From the NCBI RefSeq assembly GCF_039543525.1, contig NZ_BAABJX010000036.1, positions 124,001 to 188,000 of the forward strand: a stretch of 64,000 bases of DNA, in the 5' to 3' direction. The notes under the pieces were generated by a model that saw only the letters and a list, made by a program, of their open reading frames with translations, ran no database searches and was not told the origin of the DNA. This DNA comes from Algivirga pacifica. GTDB lineage: Bacteria > Bacteroidota > Bacteroidia > Cytophagales > Flammeovirgaceae. Both the position numbers and the translations under genes were made by a program. Below are positions 58,170 to 64,000 of this stretch, piece by piece (position 1 is the stretch's first letter; every line of letters begins with the position of its first letter).

Positions 58170-58607
58170 ATGGGTAGTGGCATCAAAGATATTTTTTCTA
58201 ATACTCCAAACAATTTGCCAACAAACCTAACCAACGCGGCCATGAGCTATCAAAAGAAAGACCTATATCAACTAGATTTTACGGGGTTGTACGAAATCAC
58301 TGCAGGCAATACTGACTTTATGCTTAGCTTGCTACAAGTGATCAGTACAGGGCTAGACCAGTACCCTCAAAAACTCAAGCAGGCTTTGGATAGCCAAGCG
58401 ATCGAAGATTTTGCTTCCATTGCTCATAAGTACAAGTCCAGTACTGCTTATCTACACTTTGAAGACCTACAAGGTTTACTGAGTGAACTCGAAAAAACCG
58501 CTGTATATAACACTGATCTCTACCTAAAACATCAGATGGTAGAAGAGCTCTCCCATTTTGCCCTTGAGCAAGTCATGCTTAAAATACAGGAGCTATTACT
58601 AAAATAG
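58170..58607 (+). CDS. Histidine-phosphotransfer (Hpt) domain protein
   Basis: 145 residues from ATG 58170; an internal ATG at 58242 gives a 121-residue form that still holds the whole domain and is an equally good start. Four-helix Hpt fold, with the phosphorylatable His in IAHKYKSSTAYLHFEDL, matching AHxLKGSS of known Hpt proteins, preceded by the conserved LYEITAGNTDFMLSLLQ helix. It would carry phosphate between a hybrid kinase and a response regulator, neither of which is present nearby. Freestanding Hpt genes are usual in Bacteroidota with many hybrid kinases. Confidence 0.82.
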   Translation: MGSGIKDIFSNTPNNLPTNLTNAAMSYQKKDLYQLDFTGLYEITAGNTDFMLSLLQVISTGLDQYPQKLKQALDSQAIEDFASIAHKYKSSTAYLHFEDLQGLLSELEKTAVYNTDLYLKHQMVEELSHFALEQVMLKIQELLLK

Positions 58608-58718
58608 CCCCCCTCTTTTATCTGTAGGCAGAACACCCTGATTAACAATAGAATTACCCTATAAAGAACTGAAGAGATTAAATCTCCAACAACTTTCTTT
58701 TATTCTAAAAAATTACTG

Positions 58719-58726
58719 TATCTTTG
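58719..58726 (+). promoter_or_regulatory. Bacteroidota TAnnTTTG promoter of rluB
   Basis: TATCTTTG followed by CAGCCC, the usual -7 form. A leader of about 90 bp runs to the start at 58822 and contains AGTTCTTAATAAAAGAACGT, a short AT-rich hairpin. Confidence 0.7.
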
Positions 58727-58821
58727 CAGCCCAAAATTTTAAGAATGGGGAATCATTCTATCATACTGCCGAGTTCTTAATAAAAGAACGTGAGGGCAGC
58801 ATTATTTTAATTCATACAATT

Positions 58822-59847
58822 ATGGCAGATAAAAAACAGCAAAGACCTTCCTCAGGGAAAAGCCGTAAAAGCGGTGCAAAACCTTTTGAGCAATTCATGA
58901 AGAAAAAAGGTACTCAAGAGGAAAGTAGTCCTTCCAGAGGGGGAGGTTTCAGCAAGAAAAACACGCAACGCTCTGCTCCAAAGGCAAAACCAAAAGCCCA
59001 TGGTAGTCAAGAACACGCTGAAGCGCCATCTTATAACTTTGCTAAAATCAGACAAATTGAGAAAGAACAGCAAACCGCTGACCAACTCGACAAAAAAAGA
59101 GATGGTATTCGTCTCAATAAATATATCTCCAACTCTGGGGTGTGCTCCAGAAGAGAAGCAGACAAGCTGATTGAACAAGGGGAAATCACAGTAAACAACG
59201 AAGTAGTTAAGGAACTCGGCTATAAAGTAAAAGGAAAAGACCTCGTTCGTTACAAAGGTCGCGTACTTAAGCGTGAGAAACTCTTTTACGTATTATTAAA
59301 CAAGCCTGCCGGATTTATCACAACCACCAAAGATCCTAAAGAGCGTAAGACTGTGATGAACCTGGTAAAAAATGCCTGTGAAGAACGTATCTATCCAGTG
59401 GGACGTCTAGACCGTGCCACTACAGGACTACTATTATTTACCAATGATGGAGAGTTTGCCAAGAAAATGGCCCACCCATCTAACGAGACGCAAAAGGTCT
59501 ATTACGTAGAACTAAACAAGCCTCTTTCAGAAGAAGATGAGTATACGATCCGTATGCGAGAGTTCGAGTTGGAAGACGGACCTGTAGACCTGGATGGTCT
59601 ATCGGTAAATGCTGAGGATAGAAGACAAATTGGTATAGAGCTACACTCTGGTCGTAACCGTATTGTTCGTAGAATCTTCGAACACTTCAATTATACCGTG
59701 GTTAAACTAGACCGTACCGTACTCGGTGGACTTACTAAAAAAGACCTTCCGAGAGGTAAGTGGAGATACTTGGACGAGCAAGAGTTAATCAACCTGAAGT
59801 ACCTGGATAAAGGAAGTAGATCTTCAAAGAAAAAGAAGAAGAGATAA
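58822..59847 (+). CDS. rluB: rRNA pseudouridine synthase, RluB/RsuA family, with basic N-terminal extension
   Basis: 341 residues. Residues 1-92 are a low-complexity basic extension (many Lys, Arg, Ser), common in Bacteroidota members. S4 RNA-binding domain about 94-150 (IRLNKYISNSGVCSRREADKLI), then the catalytic domain with Asp197 in GRLDRATTGLLLF and LHSGRNRIVRRIF. C-terminus SSKKKKKR. It modifies 23S rRNA (position equivalent to 2605) if a true RluB; RsuA/RluE/RluF types cannot be fully excluded. Expressed from its own promoter at 58719. Confidence 0.88.
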   Translation: MADKKQQRPSSGKSRKSGAKPFEQFMKKKGTQEESSPSRGGGFSKKNTQRSAPKAKPKAHGSQEHAEAPSYNFAKIRQIEKEQQTADQLDKKRDGIRLNKYISNSGVCSRREADKLIEQGEITVNNEVVKELGYKVKGKDLVRYKGRVLKREKLFYVLLNKPAGFITTTKDPKERKTVMNLVKNACEERIYPVGRLDRATTGLLLFTNDGEFAKKMAHPSNETQKVYYVELNKPLSEEDEYTIRMREFELEDGPVDLDGLSVNAEDRRQIGIELHSGRNRIVRRIFEHFNYTVVKLDRTVLGGLTKKDLPRGKWRYLDEQELINLKYLDKGSRSSKKKKKR

Positions 59848-59906
59848 TATAAGAAGGCTAGCCGTGAATGGTTGGCCTTTTTTGTTTTGCAAAATCCACC
59901 CGCTTT

Positions 59907-60062
59907 GTTGAGGCGGCTTGCGCCGCTGGTTGAGTGACACTACGTGTCGTTGAGGAGCCCTTCGGGCTGTTGAGAAAGAGCAGCACTGCAATATCTCAAC
60001 GGAGCGAAGCTCCACTCAACGGCACGCAGTGCCACTCAACTAGCGGCGTAAGCCGCCTCAAC
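59907..60062. repeat. Family F mirror-image hairpin array
   Basis: Left half with GTTGAG linkers: GCGGC-TTGC-GCCGC, GACAC-TAC-GTGTC, AGCCC-TTC-GGGCT. Right half with CTCAAC linkers: GGAGC-GAA-GCTCC, GGCAC-GCA-GTGCC, GCGGC-GTAA-GCCGC. Corresponding hairpins in the two halves are similar but not equal, and the changes keep each local stem paired. A family B end (GTCGGTTACTTATTCAAGCT) follows at 60064-60086. Confidence 0.92.
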
Positions 60063-60127
60063 TGTCGGTTACTTATTCAAGCTTAATAATCCCACCCCTT
60101 ATCAAATCTCTTCCTTATATTAGTAGC

Positions 60128-60700
60128 ATGAAAAAGGTTGAAATTATCCGTAAAACGAGAGTACTGGACCTCTTCCTGAAAGTCGACCAATACCTCTTAC
60201 GTCACGAGAAGAAAGATGGTAGCATGAGTGAAACACTCGACCGGCTAACCGTAGAAAGAGGAGATTCCTGTACCGCACTGATCTATCATACAGAAAAGCA
60301 AGCTTACCTCATGACCAAGCAGTTTCGTCACGCCACCTATGAAAAAGGGCCCGGTTGGTTATTGGAGCTGGTAGCAGGTTCTATTCCGGAGGGAGAAGAC
60401 CCGGAACATATTATGCGAATGGAGATAGAGGAAGAAGCTGGGTTTGAGATCACCGAAATGGAAAAGCTTTATACATTCTATGGCTCGCCAGGGGGACTAT
60501 CTGAACGTATGCACCTTTATTATGTAGAAGTGAGTGAGGCTCATAAAGTCTCTGACGGAGGAGGTAAAATAGAAGAAGGAGAGGATATAGAAGTGCTTTA
60601 TTATACCTTGGAAGAGCTGAAAAACATGTTGAAAAATGGGGAAATTGAAGATGCTAAGACCATTATTGGCATTCAGCACGCCCTATTATCTTGTTCATAG
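60128..60700 (+). CDS. Nudix hydrolase, ADP-ribose/GDP-mannose pyrophosphatase (NudK-like)
   Basis: 190 residues. Nudix box at about 77-100 in AGSIPEGEDPEHIMRMEIEEEAGF: the metal-binding EEEAGF part is intact, while the usual Arg (or Lys in NudK types) of REUxEE is Met preceded by Arg. C-terminal GSPGGLSERMHLYYVEV is typical for ADP-sugar pyrophosphatases; RGDSCTALIYHT matches the N-terminal sheet. It hydrolyses nucleoside-diphosphate sugars or ADP-ribose. Single gene, preceded by repeats and followed by family A element A4. Confidence 0.87.
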   Translation: MKKVEIIRKTRVLDLFLKVDQYLLRHEKKDGSMSETLDRLTVERGDSCTALIYHTEKQAYLMTKQFRHATYEKGPGWLLELVAGSIPEGEDPEHIMRMEIEEEAGFEITEMEKLYTFYGSPGGLSERMHLYYVEVSEAHKVSDGGGKIEEGEDIEVLYYTLEELKNMLKNGEIEDAKTIIGIQHALLSCS

Positions 60701-61002
60701 TGTTTAGTTGTTTGAAATTATACTAATCAAGATTGAAACTGTCGTTCGATATCAGTTTATCGCTTATCGCTTATTGTTTAATTAAGCTTAAATATTTATC
60801 CGTCACACTACCAAATCGCTCTGTTGAACCGTTGAATTGAGCTCGTTAGTAATATGACTGTTATTTATTCAAATTTAATTAAACGATAAGCGATAAGCCT
60901 GTAATCATCCCGTAAGCAACGACAGGATTAACCTTAAACACTATAGAGTTACAAACCACTAAACATCATGAACGAGCGAAGCTCAACTAAACATCATGAA
61001 CA
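60692..61002. repeat. Family A element A4 with a family C/B element at its centre
   Basis: Outer A boxes: TGTTCATAGTGTTTAGTTG (60692-60710) and the right arm ACTAAACATCATGAAC with hairpin GAGC-GAA-GCTC to 61002. Inside are C arms (ATCAGTTTATCGCTTATCG near 60751-60769; CGATAAGCGATAAGC near 60884-60898) and, inside these, B-type ends (TTAAGCTTAAATATTTATCC; TTATTTATTCAAATTTAATT). It overlaps the last bases of the Nudix gene and reaches the tsaC stop; convergent gene ends. Confidence 0.82.
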
Positions 61003-61004
61003 TT

Positions 61005-61958
61005 TTATTTTGCCGCGGCTCTTCTCAGCCGGTCATTGATTGCCAGTCCTAATCCTTTTTCCGGTACCAGTTCTACCAAGATCACATCAGGTTGTACCTC
61101 ATGCAATGTTCTTAGGGTTTGAAACAAATTGCGAGCTGCTTCTGACAAATCTCCTGAAGGAGAAAGCAAAAACTGTTGTTCTTCTGGAAGATCTTCAACA
61201 GATTTATCCAAGGTAACCGTAGCTATCTTTTGTCCTTCAAAAGAAACAAGGGCTTCTTGGATATCTTCTACAATATGCATTTCTATACCAGGGGAGTAAT
61301 GCTTTTTAAGCATCCCCGGTGCGGTAGGTTGTGAGCTGGAATGCTCTCTTACCACGACATTGCCGATCACGGCTTCAATATCTTCTACGCTGATACCTCC
61401 TTTTCGGTATACCGTAGGAACTCCATCAGGAAAACCTACAATAGTAGACTCTACCCCCACCTCACAGGCTCCCCCATCCAATACGTAAGGAATCAGATGA
61501 CCAAGGTGCTGCTCTACGTGAGCTGCAGTCGTAGGACTCACAAAGCCAAAAGGGTTAGCACTTGGAGCTGCTACTGGAAAATCCAATTTAGACAATAACT
61601 CCAGAGTAAAGGCATGACGAGGAATACGAACCGCTACAGTATCCAATCCACTGGTCACCAGATCATGAATTTGTTCACTTCTTGGTAAAATCATAGTGAG
61701 AGACCCTGGCCAAAATGTTTTTGCCAATTGCTCTGCCATCTCTGGAAACTCAGAGGTATAAGCCTTCACTTTCTCAATCGAGTCACAATGTACAATCAGA
61801 GGATCAAAAGACGGGCGTTGCTTCGTCTTGAATATAGCGGCCACTGCCTCAGGATTTAAGGCATTCCCTGCCAGTCCATAAACGGTTTCTGTAGGAATCC
61901 CTACCAATGCTCCCTCCTGCAAATATTTTTGTGCAATCTCGATATCTTTTCCAATCAT
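61005..61958 (-). CDS. tsaC: L-threonylcarbamoyladenylate synthase, Sua5 type
   Basis: 317 residues from ATG 61958. YrdC domain about 5-195 with the KxR pair in FKTKQRPSFDPL and the SAN motif in APSANPFG, plus a C-terminal Sua5 domain (about 230-317), so Sua5/YwlC rather than the short TsaC form. It makes threonylcarbamoyl-AMP from threonine, bicarbonate and ATP for the t6A37 modification of tRNAs. An in-frame start at 61994 is excluded because the promoter box 61984-61991 overlaps it. Confidence 0.93.
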   Translation of the reverse strand: MIGKDIEIAQKYLQEGALVGIPTETVYGLAGNALNPEAVAAIFKTKQRPSFDPLIVHCDSIEKVKAYTSEFPEMAEQLAKTFWPGSLTMILPRSEQIHDLVTSGLDTVAVRIPRHAFTLELLSKLDFPVAAPSANPFGFVSPTTAAHVEQHLGHLIPYVLDGGACEVGVESTIVGFPDGVPTVYRKGGISVEDIEAVIGNVVVREHSSSQPTAPGMLKKHYSPGIEMHIVEDIQEALVSFEGQKIATVTLDKSVEDLPEEQQFLLSPSGDLSEAARNLFQTLRTLHEVQPDVILVELVPEKGLGLAINDRLRRAAAK

Positions 61959-61983
61959 AACTCTACATTTTACTAACGTTCCG

Positions 61984-61991
61984 CAAAAGTA
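61984..61991 (-). promoter_or_regulatory. Bacteroidota TAnnTTTG promoter of tsaC
   Basis: Minus strand TACTTTTG, 26 bp upstream of the chosen start. It fixes the start at 61958 rather than 61994. Confidence 0.65.
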
Positions 61992-62094
61992 CAATGGTTT
62001 GAGGAAATATTGGAATGATCTAAAAGAATAATGTTGAATCGTTGAGGCAGCTTCGCATGTTGAGTTATGGTAATAGTGCTGTGATTATTAAATA

Positions 62095-62158
62095 CGTGAT
62101 TGGTGATTGGTAGTTCGTTTTACTAAACGTCCATACTAGTCACCAATCACTAATCACG
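62095..62158. repeat. 17-bp inverted repeat between tsaC and aroQ
   Basis: CGTGATTGGTGATTGGT and ACCAATCACTAATCACG (one mismatch) around 30 bp; upstream a GTTGA linker flanks a GCAGC-TTC-GCATG-like hairpin. No gene in 61992-62302. A single family I copy follows at 62203-62230. Confidence 0.8.
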
Positions 62159-62302
62159 AAAGACTCTGCTGTAAGAGGTTATAGACAAACCTAATCATCA
62201 GAGCACTAGTGAACCGATTGCTAAGTTTGTTGACAGAAAAAAATATCTGCTCTAAGAGTTCAGTGCTTTTTCCTTCTTACAGATAATTAACCGTGATAAA
62301 CT

Positions 62303-62725
62303 CTAATATAGCGTTGTGATATAGTCTATGGCCATCTTGTAACCATATAATCCAAATCCAGCCATTACTCCTTGACATACAGGACTCAAATAACTGTGAT
62401 GACGGAAAGCCTCTCGGGCATGTACATTAGAAATGTGTACTTCAACTACTGCCGTAGGTACTGCAGCAATGGCATCAGCCAAAGCAATAGACGTATGCGT
62501 ATAAGCTCCTGCATTAAAGACTATCCCTTCGTAGTCAAAACCTACTTCATGAATCAGGTTCACTAGCTCTCCTTCTATATTGGATTGTGCATAGCGAAGC
62601 TCGTGCTCAGGAAATTGCTGCTGTAACTCCTCAAAATATTCTTCAAAAGTCTGGCTTCCATAAATCTCTGGTTCTCGTTTTCCTAAAAGATTTAGATTCG
62701 GGCCATTTAATACCAAAATTTTCAT
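62303..62725 (-). CDS. aroQ: Type II 3-dehydroquinate dehydratase
   Basis: 140 residues, the standard length. NGPNLNLLGKREPEIYG holds Arg17 and catalytic Tyr22; then FNAGAYTHTSIAL, EVHISNVHAREAFRHHSY and GFGLYGYKMA. It dehydrates 3-dehydroquinate to 3-dehydroshikimate in the shikimate pathway (aromatic amino acids), as a dodecamer in the cytoplasm. No other aro gene is near. Divergent from the HMG-CoA reductase gene over 87 bp. Confidence 0.96.
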   Translation of the reverse strand: MKILVLNGPNLNLLGKREPEIYGSQTFEEYFEELQQQFPEHELRYAQSNIEGELVNLIHEVGFDYEGIVFNAGAYTHTSIALADAIAAVPTAVVEVHISNVHAREAFRHHSYLSPVCQGVMAGFGLYGYKMAIDYITTLY

Positions 62726-62812
62726 ATTGTATTTTGCTTAGTTTATCTACATTTTATGTAATTTAATAAAAAAATAATCCATCATCTTATAATTAGAACA
62801 AACTACCTTACC

Positions 62813-64000
62813 ATGTTAATACCCTCTATCCTACTCAAACAACTCTACACTCGTGGAAGTCTAAGAAACACTGCTGAGGGCATTGTTTTCTCCATCAAAA
62901 ACAGGTTAAAAGACGCGAGTCTATTGGAAATCAACTCTGTAAAAGTCAACAAGCATAAAATAAGCTTTGATCAGTTAATGTTAAACCTGGGAGATCAACA
63001 ACTCACCACTCATGAACTGAACATACAAGAAGAGCTTCCTTTTCCTCTTAGAAAAGTGATAAACTTCTTCGTATCCGATGTACCTCCACTAAAAGCTGGT
63101 GAAAAACATCACATAGAACTAGAGTTTAAGGTAAAACCTTTTGGTAAACTGAAACTTAGCGTAGAGGACACTATTCTAACCGAAGAGGAGGCTGGGATCC
63201 CTAGAGATGACCACGATGACTACTCTAAAGAAATCATCAAAAGTAGACAGCAATACCTAACGAACTTCACTAAAAAAGAGCTAAAACATATCAATCATTA
63301 CTCTGTAGATACTCAACTATTACCAGGAAATATTGAAAACTTTATAGGGGTAGCTCAAATCCCAATGGGTCTTGCAGGACCTATCCAAGTGAATGGAGAG
63401 CATGCGCAGGGAGAGTTCCTGGTTCCTATGGCTACAACAGAGGGGACATTGGTAGCTTCTTATAACAGAGGAATCAAAGTATGTAATCTTTGCGGAGGGG
63501 TAAGAACCACAGTACAGGAAGATATCATGCAACGTGCCCCTGTCTTTGGTTTTGAGAATGCCTTAGAAGCCCGTAAATTCTCTGAATGGATTAAAGAAAA
63601 TACTCCTTCTATCGCTCAAGCAGCGGAGGCAACATCCTCCGTAGCTAAACTACAATATATTGACACCTACCTTGCCAGCAAGTATACTTACCTTCGATTC
63701 AATATGTCGACTGGAGATGCCGCAGGGCAAAATATGGTCAGTAGAGCAGTAGATGCAGCGTGTACTTGGATACTTGATAATTACTCGCACCCTATTGAGC
63801 GTTTCTTTCTGGAGTCCAATTTTGCCACAGACAAGAAAGCTTCACAGATCAATATCCTAAAAACCAGAGGAAAACGGGTAACGGCAGAGATTGTCTTCAA
63901 AAGAGAAGTACTAAAAGAGGTGATGCGTGTTGATACGGTTTCACTAGAAAGACACAGTAAAGCAGCACAAATAGGCTCATTCCTATCAGGAGTCAATAAT
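62813..64000 (+). CDS. HMG-CoA reductase with fused N-terminal domain, 3' end cut
   Basis: 396 codons, open to the window edge. Residues about 1-140 form a beta-rich N-terminal domain (LLKQLYTRGSLRNTAEGIVF, LPFPLRKVINFFV, VKPFGKLKLSVED) which I cannot assign. From about 155 the HMG-CoA reductase catalytic domain follows: ENFIGVAQIPMGLAGPI, ATTEGTLVAS with the catalytic Glu, STGDAAGQN (cofactor/substrate loop), ATDKKASQIN with the catalytic Lys. The later Asp and His lie beyond the edge. It makes mevalonate from HMG-CoA with NAD(P)H, so the organism probably uses the mevalonate route to isoprenoids. No membrane segment before the catalytic part. Start ATG 62813. Confidence 0.88.
   Translation, partial: MLIPSILLKQLYTRGSLRNTAEGIVFSIKNRLKDASLLEINSVKVNKHKISFDQLMLNLGDQQLTTHELNIQEELPFPLRKVINFFVSDVPPLKAGEKHHIELEFKVKPFGKLKLSVEDTILTEEEAGIPRDDHDDYSKEIIKSRQQYLTNFTKKELKHINHYSVDTQLLPGNIENFIGVAQIPMGLAGPIQVNGEHAQGEFLVPMATTEGTLVASYNRGIKVCNLCGGVRTTVQEDIMQRAPVFGFENALEARKFSEWIKENTPSIAQAAEATSSVAKLQYIDTYLASKYTYLRFNMSTGDAAGQNMVSRAVDAACTWILDNYSHPIERFFLESNFATDKKASQINILKTRGKRVTAEIVFKREVLKEVMRVDTVSLERHSKAAQIGSFLSGVNN

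Noticed and set aside
59907..60062. CRISPR-like array (constant linker, variable unit)
   Set aside because: Linkers are only 6-7 bp, the variable units are themselves hairpins, and no cas genes are present.

Overview
The window is a chromosomal segment of about 40-45 % G+C from a Bacteroidota bacterium, most likely a marine member of the Cytophagales. The evidence is three very large secreted enzymes with C-terminal type IX secretion (Por) sorting domains, a TonB-dependent receptor with a CarboxypepD_reg-like N-terminus, a split TonB-like energy transducer, proB without a PUA domain, TAnnTTTG-type promoters and almost no Shine-Dalgarno signals. I found no rRNA, tRNA, CRISPR array, IS transposase or prophage. 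The genus is inference.

Layout. 1-3.5 kb: rhomboid protease (5' cut), a DUF255 thioredoxin-fold protein and an OmpA-type protein. 3.6-4.4 kb: an orphan CI/LexA-like S24 regulator. 4.6-7.7 kb: a T9SS-exported cell-wall amidase preceded by a beta-propeller gene. 8.5-12.7 kb: glutaminase, gamma-glutamyltransferase, fatty-acid desaturase. 13.4-14.0 kb: an AT-rich ankyrin gene flanked by inverted copies of a palindromic repeat. 14.6-16.5 kb: WG-repeat protein. 16.8-29.2 kb: a three-gene block of secreted peptidoglycan-directed enzymes (serine hydrolase-GHL10, amidase-GHL10, propeller), paralogous to the 4.6-7.7 kb pair. 29.9-34.6 kb: TonB-dependent receptor with a DtxR-type operator, and a five-FAS1 lipoprotein. 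34.9-43.1 kb: RluA-type synthase with sensor kinase, the SO2929/SO2930-type beta-helix and dihaem cytochrome pair, proB, proA, truA. 43.5-51.7 kb: sulfatase, HAD lipoprotein, DUF2892 protein, alpha-oxoamine synthase, Crp/Fnr regulator, MscS channel, a HEPN-like/Zn-ribbon membrane protein. 52.1-64 kb: a beta-barrel protein, M23 peptidase, TonB, SerC-like aminotransferase, YhhQ transporter, Hpt protein, RluB, Nudix hydrolase, Sua5, AroQ and the 5' part of a mevalonate-pathway HMG-CoA reductase carrying an extra N-terminal domain.

Two systems stand out. (1) A secreted wall-digesting set: an Amidase_3 domain, which strips stem peptides, is joined in one polypeptide to a GHL10 domain, a family whose E. 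coli member DigH cuts stripped glycan strands. The next gene joins a penicillin-binding-like serine hydrolase to another GHL10 domain. Both share accessory modules that look recently exchanged.

(2) The intergenic DNA holds an elaborate set of palindromic elements. They are strings of short hairpins with fixed loops (TTC/GAA, TGGA, GCA) and fixed linkers, but stems that change on both sides together between copies. Elements sit exactly at the centre or apical loop of other palindromes: C contains B, which contains B, which contains D; E contains B; A contains C. I do not recognise a named family for them and consider this the strongest candidate for something undescribed.
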